Shown: piece by piece, positions 1 to 8,217 of the stretch | Layout: each line of letters opens with the position of its first letter | Numbering within the stretch: the stretch's first letter is position 1 | Assembly: GCA_030627905.1 (NCBI GenBank) | Contig: DAOVRZ010000081.1 | Location: 1-28,079 of the forward strand | DNA: 28,079 bases | Source: JAGMES01 sp023128035 | GTDB lineage: Bacteria > Bacillota > Halanaerobiia > DY22613 | Direction: 5' to 3' | Translations under genes and position numbers: made by a program | Notes under the pieces: model-generated | The model's input: the letters and a program-made list of their open reading frames with translations, nothing else | Told to the model about the DNA's origin: nothing | Database searches by the model: none

Positions 1-275
1 TAATAACTATTAGCATCTGGAGTCGGGTTTTCACCAATATATAATCCATTAAAAAGTTGCTCAAATTGAGCTTTAGTATTAATATCATAATAGCTCTCTA
101 ACATTGATAGGAAAAGACTTTTTCCAAATCTTCTGGGTCTTAAGAAAAAAATGTAATCCTCCCCATAGCTCTCCAAAATCTCAATATACTTAGTTTTATC
201 AATATATAAAAAATCCTTTGACCTCATTTTTATATAATCACTAACTCCGTAAGGAATCCTTCTTTTATTTTTCAC
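1..275 (-). CDS. AAA-ATPase-like / PD-(D/E)XK nuclease family protein, N-terminal part (cut by window edge)
   Basis: The minus strand is open from a GTG at 275 to the window edge, about 91 codons, so the C-terminal part is missing. The start is preceded by a purine-rich AAGGGGG ribosome site about 9 bases upstream. The product begins with an IPYGVSDY segment, then a YIDKTKYI segment and FLRPRRFGKSLFLSML, which holds a short Walker A-like GKS. This order is the hallmark of the AAA-ATPase-like family (PF09820), whose members usually carry a PD-(D/E)XK nuclease domain at the C-terminus. They are common, often multicopy, genes in Firmicutes and Bacteroidetes and their role is poorly known. The family call rests on recognised motifs. 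Whether the gene is intact outside the window cannot be seen. Confidence 0.8.
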   Translation of the reverse strand, partial: MKNKRRIPYGVSDYIKMRSKDFLYIDKTKYIEILESYGEDYIFFLRPRRFGKSLFLSMLESYYDINTKAQFEQLFNGLYIGENPTPDANSY

Positions 276-349
276 TCGAATACCCCCTTCCACAATTAAT
301 TAAAAAATGCTGATTCTATCTTATAATTATACCACATGCGAAAGATTTT

Positions 350-384
350 TAGTAACTTAAATGAAAAATGAGCCAATTTCTATT
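350..384. repeat. 35-bp direct repeat, copy 1 (partner at 6911-6945)
   Basis: This stretch, containing AAATGAAAAATGAGCCAATT, recurs in the same orientation at 6911-6945 with one mismatch in 35 bases. The two copies bracket the secreted-protein gene set (561-6074) and an Rpn remnant. On the minus strand the unit contains TGGCTCATTTTTCATT, which resembles multiple-terminal-repeat units of IS21-family elements; that link is from memory and not confirmed. The rest of 276-560 shows no convincing gene. Confidence 0.8.
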
Positions 385-560
385 CTACAAAAACACTAAG
401 TTCTATCTCTCTATTTTCGCCATAAACTTCTTCAACAGAAAATAAATAATGATTAGATGCATAATAATTTATCAGAATGGAGTGAAAAATGGAAAAATTA
501 AAAATGTATAGTAAAATATATCATTCCCATGATAATAGATCACTATATTAAGCTTATGTA

Positions 561-2453
561 TTAAGTTTGATCAAAAGGCATTTTTAAGGGTTTTAGAATG
601 TATATCTTTTTTATATCATCACTAAATTCATCTATGTCTAATTCTACAAATTTCTCTTTAGTAAAAAATACTCTAAATCGATTTTCATATCGATAGATTA
701 CACACCAATCCCCCTTATAAGATGCAATAACTGGAAAAAATAGATTGTCTAAGTCGTATTTATTAGTTTCTACTAGCTGAAATCCAATTTCAGCTACTAT
801 TTGGTTAACTGTATACTTTTCTAATTCATCCACATTAAAGTACTTTGTTATATAGATACCGTAATACTTCATTAAATTTTTTAAACACTCCTTTAGAGTA
901 TCACTTGTTTCAAATCTAATTATTTTCTCTTCAAATTTGGTATTTATTATTTCTAGTTGTGGAAGATAATTTCTATTTTTTTTATCCATAATATAAAGAT
1001 TACTCTTTATTATAATTGGAACTAATATTAGTAATAATAAAACCATCCATACCCTACACTGATACTTCCAAACTATTTTTTTCTTACCATTAAAAACTTC
1101 ATTAAGACCAACTAGAAAAAAAATTAAGTAAATTAGATTCATCAAGCGAAAACGAAAATCTTTTTTATCCTTAACTGGTAGCTTACCCTCTAAAATATAT
1201 GGTCTTAACATAGGAGCTTCTGCTTGAATTTCGCCATTAAAATTAATTAACGCCGACTTTCCTGAATAATTCGCAAGTACTACAGATGCATCTTTTTCTA
1301 TAGCAGTAAAAATGCCTAATCTTGAGTGCATTAAAACTGCATGACTATTTCCAAATACTAAATCACTTGATAAAATAAACGTTATTTGTGAAGATGTATT
1401 TTTTTGGATAGAAAGTGACTCCCAACATACTAGAAATTCTATTGGTCCATATTTGGTAGATAATAAAAGTTTATTCTCGCCAGGTGTAAAACTTTTCTCC
1501 ATTAAAGGAACTGTATTATTTTTGCTATATCTATGAATTTTTCCTTCTGGTGTAACAATAAAAACAGAATTGTATTCCTTTAAATTAAAATCTAAATCTG
1601 GAGCACCAATAATTAAATATGCATTGGTTTCCTTTGAAAGTTTAAGTAGATGATCTTTATATTCTGGAATCCTAAAAATCCATCTGTTTATCACTGTTTC
1701 GGGCCATACAATAAAATCTATTTCTTTATTTTTAAATAATTGAGGATCAAATAGTGAATAAAACTGTAAATCTTGATAATATTGATCTTTTGTAACCAAA
1801 TGTTTTTCTTGTAAAGTCTTATTTGGTTGAACAATTACAATGTTGTGATACCTTTGATCATCATTTTTGGCAATATAATAACAATTTACGCAAGCAAACA
1901 GAATAACAAAAATAATTATCCAATATATTAATTTAGTTTTTTTATTAGAAACAAAAAAATTAAAAATTATGTAATTAGTTAACACAATTAAAAACGTTAT
2001 AAAATGCACACTAAAGACTTTGCCAACATGTAAAACTAGTTGTTGATTGTATTGAGTCAAAAATAAAAACCAGCTGAAGTTAATTACTTTTTGTGAAATT
2101 ATATCTATTATTGTCCATGAGCTCGCAAACACAAACGCTGAAAACCACTTATCTATATTTAAATTAATCAAAATTTTACTAACTATTAACTCAAATAAAA
2201 ATACCCATCCAAGTAACATTAGTAAAAAACATATTTTTGTTAATACTGATAAATCTTCTATATTGAGTATGAAAAATAAATTTAATATAACTATTATTGT
2301 TGAATGTATTAAGATGTCATTATATTGTCTCCATTTATATACAGTATATAAAAATGGAACAAAAGCAACATAAATTAATAAACTTAAATCAAAAGGTGGT
2401 AATGATAAAGTAAATAGAAGTGCACTTAATAAAATTAAATAAAAATTTTTCAT
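561..2453 (-). CDS. lnt: Apolipoprotein N-acyltransferase-like protein (Lnt) with C-terminal C39-like extension
   Basis: The 630-residue product has an N-terminal block of several membrane segments (about residues 3-195) and a nitrilase-fold domain (about 203-425). The catalytic triad expected of Lnt is visible: Glu252 in VWPET, Lys311 in RYSKNN and Cys343 in LVCWES. Two more membrane segments follow (about 438-452 and 468-486). Lnt transfers an acyl chain from phospholipid to the N-terminal Cys of lipoproteins, outside the cytoplasmic membrane. E. coli Lnt is about 510 residues. Here an extra ~130 residues (about 500-630) look like a peptidase C39 fold, with LKNLMKYYG and a hydrophobic VIASYKGDWCVIYRY segment, but the usual catalytic Cys and His are absent. 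The start ATG follows GAGGTGAG. The gene is last in a minus-strand series and begins 46 bases after the preceding stop, behind a terminator-like hairpin. The substrate could be special rather than general lipoproteins. Confidence 0.78.
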   Translation of the reverse strand: MKNFYLILLSALLFTLSLPPFDLSLLIYVAFVPFLYTVYKWRQYNDILIHSTIIVILNLFFILNIEDLSVLTKICFLLMLLGWVFLFELIVSKILINLNIDKWFSAFVFASSWTIIDIISQKVINFSWFLFLTQYNQQLVLHVGKVFSVHFITFLIVLTNYIIFNFFVSNKKTKLIYWIIIFVILFACVNCYYIAKNDDQRYHNIVIVQPNKTLQEKHLVTKDQYYQDLQFYSLFDPQLFKNKEIDFIVWPETVINRWIFRIPEYKDHLLKLSKETNAYLIIGAPDLDFNLKEYNSVFIVTPEGKIHRYSKNNTVPLMEKSFTPGENKLLLSTKYGPIEFLVCWESLSIQKNTSSQITFILSSDLVFGNSHAVLMHSRLGIFTAIEKDASVVLANYSGKSALINFNGEIQAEAPMLRPYILEGKLPVKDKKDFRFRLMNLIYLIFFLVGLNEVFNGKKKIVWKYQCRVWMVLLLLILVPIIIKSNLYIMDKKNRNYLPQLEIINTKFEEKIIRFETSDTLKECLKNLMKYYGIYITKYFNVDELEKYTVNQIVAEIGFQLVETNKYDLDNLFFPVIASYKGDWCVIYRYENRFRVFFTKEKFVELDIDEFSDDIKKIYILKPLKMPFDQT

Positions 2454-2465
2454 AAATTCTCACCT

Positions 2466-2493
2466 CAAAAAAGGAGGCTAAAATAAGCCTCCT
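2466..2493 (-). terminator. Rho-independent terminator or attenuator between the peptidase-like and Lnt-like genes
   Basis: On the minus strand an 8-bp perfect stem (AGGAGGCT/AGCCTCCT, 2472-2493) with a 6-base loop is followed directly by a run of T. It lies just after the stop of the upstream gene at 2500, and its T tract runs into the ribosome site of the Lnt-like gene. There is no room for a promoter between them, so the downstream gene probably depends on read-through. Confidence 0.85.
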
Positions 2494-2499
2494 ATCTAA

Positions 2500-4314
2500 T
2501 TAATAATCAATTATTTGCCCATTCAAAGCATTAACAAATATCGATGGACTATTTTCAATTTTGTATTCCCAGGCAGGTATCAACGTATTAGAAGTAGCAT
2601 CAATTGTTGAACCCTTGTAAACCAGGTTAACTCCTGTAATTCTAATAGGGTCAACCGGGGAGCCAAAAATTATATTACAAATGTTAGAAGTATTTAACTG
2701 TAGAGCATATTCTTCATCGACAAGATTATTTATCAACATATTATTATTGTAATTTCTCCATAACCGTTTATAATAACAAACACCATCCGCATCAACTTCA
2801 ACCATAATCCCATCGGTATTATCTCCAGCAATTTTTATATTATTTATATATCTTCTGTATTCAATAAGATAACTTTTAATTTTTGTTACACCAGTTTGTG
2901 TATTGGTATGTCTAATTGCATATATATTATCTAATACAGCTTCAGAAGGCATTCCACCACCATATGTATCTACAAAATCTACAGCAATATTAACAATATT
3001 TTGCATCTCGCTATCTAACTCAGATTGAGGAATTATATCATCTACGAAAGATTCAATACTTGGTTCAGGTATCGAGAATATTCTTGGATCTGGATTTGGG
3101 TCAGTAATAATGATGATCTCATCATCTTTAGGCTCAGAATTCGATGCTGGTTCTATAAAAAATTCAGATGATTTATTTCGCCTATATATTAATCCCCCTG
3201 TTGACTTATAATATTGCAAACTCGCATAATCATTCTTGTATTGAATATAATTACCGTAATCAATCTTTTGCACTTGGTACAATTCTGGAATCAATGGACC
3301 AAAACTGTCATAAAAATCTTTTTCTACGGTTTGATAATCAGATATTTCAGAAGTACATGTTACTGTATAAATGTTCGTTTGTTGTGGTTTAGTATAATTA
3401 AGTAATACACTATCATTTAAAGACTTGTTTATAATTATATCCGAAAAAGAAGAAGTTGAACTTGGTGTGCCCTGATCATATGAATTTTCACAATCTACAT
3501 AATATACTGTAAAATCACTTTGCAAAGGATCCAACTCAACATAAGCATCAATAGTATCACTTTCAGCATATTTAATATAATAATAAGTAAATCTATCTTT
3601 ATATATATCAAATTGTTTATTTGCATCTTCCCATGCTTTAAGAATAGTTGATTTTTCACCATTTTCTCCAAATAAGAACTGGCAAAACTCTTTATATAGT
3701 TCCTTTGTCGTGAAGGAATGCTCTCTAAATTTATTTTCGTAACCTAAAATACTATGAACAGACTTAGAATCAGTTGTAAAAATACTCTCCAAATCATTAC
3801 CCCAACATACAAAATCACAGCATGAGAAAATAACCCATTTAAAATTTTCTTTATCTTCACCATAAGCCATTTTTCCAAGATCTTCATCACTTACGTATTG
3901 ACCATCTAATAGTTTAATAAGAAATGTAGATCCATGTCCACTATACACTAAAATATCTGCCCAACTATCATTTTCAATAAAATCACTTGGTACAACGTCA
4001 TAATTATATTTTTCTTCACCAACATACCAGCCTTTTTGTTCAAATAACTCTTTTAGCTCAGGTACTTCATAACAATTTAAGGGATTTTCAATATAATCTT
4101 CAACTGCTAAAAACTTTATCACCATATTAGGCATCCCAGTATTTGCAGTACCAGTATCTGGAGTACTACCACTCCCACCTCCTTTTCCACCTGAACTATC
4201 TCCTGAACTTCCACCAGAGTCTCCTGTAGCATAACAAGTTTGATCACAATACAAAAATGTTAAGAGACTAAATACAACTAGTATTACAATAAAGACAACC
4301 TTCTTCTTATCCAT
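2500..4314 (-). CDS. Secreted protein with clan CD peptidase-like His/Cys motif and PepSY-like C-terminus
   Basis: The 604-residue product starts with a signal-peptide-like segment (about 5-22) and a Gly/Ser-rich linker (about 31-60), so it is probably exported. Residues 66-240 hold a WADILVYSGHGS motif (His127) and, about 38 residues later, WVIFSCCDF (Cys165/Cys166). A His-Gly followed by a hydrophobic strand ending in Cys is the layout of caspase/gingipain-like (clan CD) folds, and DUF6345-type proteins look similar. Peptidase activity is an inference. The middle (about 250-430) is not recognised. The end (about 575-604) reads PAWEYKI...NALNGQI, the pattern of PepSY/YycI-like domains, and matches the C-termini of the two upstream paralogs. 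The ATG follows GGAGG. It is third of four co-directional genes, 24 bases after the preceding stop, and is followed by a hairpin. Confidence 0.65.
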   Translation of the reverse strand: MDKKKVVFIVILVVFSLLTFLYCDQTCYATGDSGGSSGDSSGGKGGGSGSTPDTGTANTGMPNMVIKFLAVEDYIENPLNCYEVPELKELFEQKGWYVGEEKYNYDVVPSDFIENDSWADILVYSGHGSTFLIKLLDGQYVSDEDLGKMAYGEDKENFKWVIFSCCDFVCWGNDLESIFTTDSKSVHSILGYENKFREHSFTTKELYKEFCQFLFGENGEKSTILKAWEDANKQFDIYKDRFTYYYIKYAESDTIDAYVELDPLQSDFTVYYVDCENSYDQGTPSSTSSFSDIIINKSLNDSVLLNYTKPQQTNIYTVTCTSEISDYQTVEKDFYDSFGPLIPELYQVQKIDYGNYIQYKNDYASLQYYKSTGGLIYRRNKSSEFFIEPASNSEPKDDEIIIITDPNPDPRIFSIPEPSIESFVDDIIPQSELDSEMQNIVNIAVDFVDTYGGGMPSEAVLDNIYAIRHTNTQTGVTKIKSYLIEYRRYINNIKIAGDNTDGIMVEVDADGVCYYKRLWRNYNNNMLINNLVDEEYALQLNTSNICNIIFGSPVDPIRITGVNLVYKGSTIDATSNTLIPAWEYKIENSPSIFVNALNGQIIDY

Positions 4315-4338
4315 ATAATTTTTCCTCCATTTCGCTTT

Positions 4339-5184
4339 TTATCTAAGTTGTCCCGTAAGGGCATCAATACAAAGAACATCCCTTTCTTTGTCCTCTCCAC
4401 CTATTTTGTCCTGTGCACTAAACTCCCAAACAGGACCAAAAACTTTATCATAATCTTCATCTGCATAAACAAGCGTAACACAGTCAAATTTAAATTTTTG
4501 ATTCAATTTTGACCAAAATTTTATACCTTCTTTAGCAGAAATTAGTGCTTCAACAGGTGATAAAAGATCTTTTTCTAAGACTTTATCTATTTCCTTGAAT
4601 GAATGGAAATTACAATAAAAACTATTAATATCACCTTGATAAAAAGAAATCAGTAATCCATCAAATTTTCCCATCCCAACTTTAATCCCCTTATAATACT
4701 GAGTAAATACAACTTTATTGTTGTAAATTGTTTTATCAATATCATTCATTACATCCATTTGAAAAATTTCTGTAATAATGATATTAGATTTCGCTAGCAT
4801 TTCGTCAACATTTTCATTAATCCCCTTAAATTGCGAGCTGTTTAATGTACTAAACTGAATGCCTCCACCTATAAATAATGCATTATCATAAGATTTATAA
4901 TTAATCGTGTCAGTATATTCATACCGATTCTCTATTAATCGAAGTAATGACGGCTTATTCTTACTGAACTTTTCAATAAATTCAAGAGCTTTTTCCTCCC
5001 AGGTATCAAGAGTTTTCTCATCATATAAAATATATACTTCTGGAATCTCTGGTGCAATAAAATTAAAAACAAAATTGCCTATCTCAATATAAACTAAATT
5101 TTTATCGTCTATAATTTTTGCATTGACACTTGTACTAAATAAGAATAGTATAGCACAAAAAACCATAACTAGTTTATTTTTCAC
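4339..5184 (-). CDS. Secreted protein of unknown function, PepSY/YycI-like C-terminus (paralog 2)
   Basis: The 281-residue product has a clear signal peptide (about residues 1-22, cleavage after VNA likely). Translation starts at a GTG behind AAAGGAGG. The same upstream block, GGAGGCCAATATTA, precedes the neighbouring paralog, so the leader was duplicated together with the gene. The mature part has no motif I can tie to an enzyme. Its C-terminus, PVWEFSAQD followed by CIDALTGQLR, resembles the end of PepSY/YycI-like domains. It is plainly homologous along its whole length to the gene at 5208-6074, from which it is separated by 23 bases, so this is a tandem duplication. The operon context suggests an envelope or extracellular role alongside the peptidase-like and Lnt-like proteins. 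The function is unknown. Confidence 0.75.
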   Translation of the reverse strand: MKNKLVMVFCAILFLFSTSVNAKIIDDKNLVYIEIGNFVFNFIAPEIPEVYILYDEKTLDTWEEKALEFIEKFSKNKPSLLRLIENRYEYTDTINYKSYDNALFIGGGIQFSTLNSSQFKGINENVDEMLAKSNIIITEIFQMDVMNDIDKTIYNNKVVFTQYYKGIKVGMGKFDGLLISFYQGDINSFYCNFHSFKEIDKVLEKDLLSPVEALISAKEGIKFWSKLNQKFKFDCVTLVYADEDYDKVFGPVWEFSAQDKIGGEDKERDVLCIDALTGQLR

Positions 5185-5207
5185 TAATATTGGCCTCCTT
5201 TCACTTT

Positions 5208-6074
5208 TTATTTATATACATTTACGAACTTCCCAGTAAGAGCATCGATACAAAGTACATAGTCTTCTTTATACTTTTTAAGTTTTCTATCTTGTGTACT
5301 AAACGCCCAGACTGGCCGAAAAACTTTATCATTATCTCCATCTATATAAACAAGAGTAACACAGTCAAACGTGAGTCCTTTTTTCAAGTGTTTAAATGAA
5401 TATTTTATACTCTCTTCTGAAGAAATTATTGCTTCAACTGGAGATAAAATATCTTTTCCTAAAAACTTATCTATTTCCTTTAATGAATGAAAATTATAAT
5501 AAAATGTATCTATATCACCTTGACGAAAAATAATACATATTATATCATTTCCCAGACCAACTTTAATTCCCTTATAGTACTGTGTAAATAAGACTTTATG
5601 ACTATAGATTGTTTTGTCAATATCTGCTGTTACTTCGATCTGAAAAATTTCTGAAAGAAGAATATTAGATTTCGCTAACATTACATCAACATTTTCATGA
5701 TTTCTACTAAGATATCTGTTCAGAGTATTAAATTGAATGCCAAATTCACCTATATATAATGTATTATCTTTAGATCTATATTTGACGGTGTTCGTATATT
5801 CAGATATATAACGATTTTCTGTTAATTGAAGTAATAACGGATTATTCTTACTATACATTTCAACAAAATCTAGGGCTTTTTCCTCCATAGTTGATATATT
5901 TCTCTCGTCATGTAAAATGTACACTTCCGGAATCTCTGGAACAATAAAATTAAAAACAACATTACTACCTATCTCAAGATAAACTAGATTTTTATCTTCT
6001 GCTATTTTTGCGTTTACATTTGTACTAAATAAGAATACTACAACACAAAAAACTATAATTAATTTCTTTCTCAT
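5208..6074 (-). CDS. Secreted protein of unknown function, PepSY/YycI-like C-terminus (paralog 1)
   Basis: The 288-residue product has a Lys-rich N-terminus and hydrophobic core ending VNAK (about residues 1-23), a typical signal peptide. The ATG is preceded by GGGAGGCC at good spacing. The mature region contains DKTIYSHKVLFTQYYKGIKV and ends PVWAFSTQD...CIDALTGKFVN, the PepSY/YycI-like pattern shared with the two genes downstream. This is the first gene of the four-gene minus-strand set, so the promoter should lie in 6075-6250. I see only weak candidate boxes there (TTTTCA, 17 bases, TATATT). A broken copy of the central part of this gene lies at 27779-27945. The function is unknown. Confidence 0.75.
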   Translation of the reverse strand: MRKKLIIVFCVVVFLFSTNVNAKIAEDKNLVYLEIGSNVVFNFIVPEIPEVYILHDERNISTMEEKALDFVEMYSKNNPLLLQLTENRYISEYTNTVKYRSKDNTLYIGEFGIQFNTLNRYLSRNHENVDVMLAKSNILLSEIFQIEVTADIDKTIYSHKVLFTQYYKGIKVGLGNDIICIIFRQGDIDTFYYNFHSLKEIDKFLGKDILSPVEAIISSEESIKYSFKHLKKGLTFDCVTLVYIDGDNDKVFRPVWAFSTQDRKLKKYKEDYVLCIDALTGKFVNVYK

Positions 6075-6653
6075 TAATATTGGCCTCCCTTGTATAATAT
6101 AGTTACAAAATATTAGATTGAAAATTACTCTTTATTGAACATTATATTTAATAAATATTTAAATGTTCGGTTTTTGATAATTGTATTACCAACTTACAAG
6201 TTTACATTAGAGCTTTCCAGCATGCTTTTTTACTAATAATATAATAATCCTGTATACTTAATATAGTTCGGCAATATCTAATAAGTTCCTTTGAAATTTT
6301 TCTATTTTTTCATTATAATATATTATACGAAAGATGATTAATCAAAAAAAAATACACAAAACATCTATAAATTTAAAGTTATTTTAGTAAATAAGTCTGT
6401 CAAAGATAGCATTCGTAATTTTCGCACCATAAAAAATGTTTATCTACTTACTGAACTCAAGATTTATAGTGATTATTTAAACTTCTTCTCATAGTTTTCG
6501 ACTTTTCAAACACTCTGACTTCATCTTATAACTAAATTACCAAGTTAATTTTATTCGCTTCAATCTTATTTTTCTAATTAAATATTAGCGTAAAGTCCTT
6601 TGAAATTTTTCTACAGTTAATCTCTCATTCCTTCATTCTATAATCTATCTAAA
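6075..6653. other. Intergenic stretch upstream of the secreted-protein operon
   Basis: About 580 very AT-rich bases without a supportable gene. It should hold the promoter of the minus-strand operon. An 18-bp direct repeat, TCCTTTGAAATTTTTCTA, occurs at 6287-6304 and 6596-6613, suggesting decayed or duplicated DNA next to the Rpn remnant. Confidence 0.5.
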
Positions 6654-6659
6654 ATAAAG

Positions 6660-6832
6660 GAGAGATAAAATGTCAAATATCTCCTGATGAGGTAGAGATA
6701 ATGATCTCTAATTTAGGTAAAACTATAAGAAAAGCACAAGAACAAGCTGAACAAAAGGGTGAAACTCAAATAGCAATTGCTAAAAATCTTCTAAAAAGTA
6801 ATTCACGAAAAGATTTCGCGAAACTTCCTTGA
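6660..6832 (+). pseudogene. C-terminal remnant of an Rpn-family / PD-(D/E)XK nuclease family transposase
   Basis: On the plus strand a frame ending in TGA at 6830-6832 encodes about 50 residues that include SPDEVEIMISNLGKTIRKAQ, followed by a Gln/Glu/Lys-rich helix and AKNLLKS. This is the typical tail of Rpn (recombination-promoting nuclease) / PD-(D/E)XK family transposase proteins. The nuclease domain is absent upstream, so only the tail of the gene remains. The tail itself diverges after LLKS. Family assignment is by recognised pattern. Confidence 0.65.
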
Positions 6833-6910
6833 CAGTTACCAAATATGCTGTTAAAAACTTTCCTCTTTTTTCAGCTATCTCTTCAAATAACTGTGAAATT
6901 GTTCGATCCT

Positions 6911-6945
6911 TAGTAACTTAAATGAAAAATGAGCCAATTACTATT
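6911..6945. repeat. 35-bp direct repeat, copy 2 (partner at 350-384)
   Basis: Same orientation and 34 of 35 bases identical to 350-384. It lies between the Rpn remnant and the bidirectional terminator at 6982-7017. Confidence 0.8.
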
Positions 6946-6981
6946 GACTCAAATTCTTCTTACTATTATTATATCATACAT

Positions 6982-7017
6982 AAAAAAACAAGCCACTGGT
7001 TTGTGACTTGTTTTTTA
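6982..7017. terminator. Bidirectional rho-independent terminator ending the ABC exporter operon
   Basis: A 9-bp stem, ACAAGCCAC paired with GTGACTTGT (one mismatch), lies at 6988-7011 with a 6-base loop. It is flanked by A7 on the left and T6 on the right, so each strand shows a hairpin followed by a U tract. On the minus strand it closes the ABC operon, 30 bases after the small membrane protein gene. Confidence 0.85.
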
Positions 7018-7046
7018 AATTACATTAATTGTTAGTGTTTTTCATA

Positions 7047-7169
7047 CTACTTTGATTCAGTTTTCTCTGCATTTCTCTTTTCTAAGTATTTCTTTAAAAA
7101 CTTAACCTTAAGTGGATAAACAATAGCTACTACAATAACACCAATAATAATCCAATGAGTTGTAGTCAT
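7047..7169 (-). CDS. Small 40-residue single-pass membrane protein at the end of the ABC exporter operon
   Basis: A 40-codon frame starts at ATG 7169 behind a near-perfect ribosome site (GGGGAGGTGAG) and stops at TAG 7047. The product has a short N-terminus (MTTTHW), one hydrophobic helix of about 14 residues (IIIGVIVVAIVYPL) and a highly charged Lys/Glu-rich tail. It starts 20 bases after the second permease gene and lies before the operon terminator, so it is very probably translated with the exporter. Small membrane proteins beside ABC exporters sometimes tune transporter stability, but no family is recognised here and the function is unknown. Confidence 0.75.
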   Translation of the reverse strand: MTTTHWIIIGVIVVAIVYPLKVKFLKKYLEKRNAEKTESK

Positions 7170-7189
7170 CTTCTCACCTCCCCTTCACA

Positions 7190-8206
7190 TTAATCTCTGC
7201 CAAAAGGTAACTTTTTCTTCAATGTAGAATACATAATCATAAAACATACTATATTAGTTACAAAACTCCAGAGTCCAATTCTTCCAATCGCATTCCATGA
7301 ATCCTGTAAAACAAAAATCGCTTTATATCCTTCAAAGGTCCAATATGTAGGCAACCAATAAAGCACGAATATATAAGCTTTTGGTATTATAAAAGTCAAA
7401 ATAGCAGGTAACAAAAATACTAAAGCGCCAATCTTTAAGTTTGCAATCCCATTAATCTGATTATTACTAACACTCCCCAGGAAAAAGCCAAATAATACTG
7501 TCAAAATTAAACCTGCCACAGTGATGAACAGCACTTGAAGGTATGGAATATTATGCACTCCTAAGACCCACAATCCTACAAATACTAAGATCAGTGATAA
7601 AAATATTCCAAATACACTTCTAGCAATAACAAACTCCGAACGTCTTAATGGAGATACTGCCAGTGCTCTTATGGTATCCTCTTCTTTCTCATCAATGATA
7701 TTCAAACCAATCATCATACCACCAATCAACATACTGGCAAGTGCTAAAAATGCAGCCAGATATCCCTTTATGTTGCTTTTCTTGCCTAAATCAGAAATCT
7801 CAATATTTGCAGAGTTTTTCTTTTGAGTAATTGTTTGAATAACTGATTTTGATAATTCTATAGAATCATGTGCTTCATTACCTTCAAAAATCAGTTTGAA
7901 TTTATCTTCTCCGACCTCTTTAGATACAATTACCCCTACTGTATCACCTAAAGCTTTGACCTTTTTAAATAATGCTTTCTCAGTTTTAAAGTATTCTATA
8001 CTTGCATATTGACTCAATTCATCAACAATTGACTGATCAGTATTATCTAAAATAGCAAAAGAGATAGCTGAACTTTCTACACTGGGGGTAAAAAATCTCA
8101 TAATTAATGCAATTAAGACCGGGGCTAAAAGAGCATACAACAATAGATTGTCTCTAATACTATTATCAAAATCTCGCTTTACAATAGCTATGATCCTCTT
8201 TAACAT
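7190..8206 (-). CDS. ABC-2 type transporter permease (second subunit)
   Basis: The 338-residue product has one membrane segment near the N-terminus (about 22-42), a soluble extracytoplasmic part (about 45-145), then five or so membrane segments (about 150-330). This is the layout of ABC-2 permeases (PF12698). The segment DEKEEDTIRALAVSPLRRSEF, just after the second membrane helix, is the conserved cytoplasmic coupling region of this family. The ATG follows GGAGGTG. It pairs with the permease at 8218-9261, giving a heterodimeric channel driven by the ATPase at 9262. Such exporters move antibiotics, lipids or peptides out of the cell. The substrate cannot be read from sequence. Confidence 0.9.
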   Translation of the reverse strand: MLKRIIAIVKRDFDNSIRDNLLLYALLAPVLIALIMRFFTPSVESSAISFAILDNTDQSIVDELSQYASIEYFKTEKALFKKVKALGDTVGVIVSKEVGEDKFKLIFEGNEAHDSIELSKSVIQTITQKKNSANIEISDLGKKSNIKGYLAAFLALASMLIGGMMIGLNIIDEKEEDTIRALAVSPLRRSEFVIARSVFGIFLSLILVFVGLWVLGVHNIPYLQVLFITVAGLILTVLFGFFLGSVSNNQINGIANLKIGALVFLLPAILTFIIPKAYIFVLYWLPTYWTFEGYKAIFVLQDSWNAIGRIGLWSFVTNIVCFMIMYSTLKKKLPFGRD

Positions 8207-8217
8207 CTTTTCACCTC

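Noticed and set aside
6354..6494. About 45 open codons on the plus strand with a plausible-looking sequence
   Set aside because: No start codon with a ribosome site and no recognisable homology; AT-rich intergenic DNA gives such stretches by chance.
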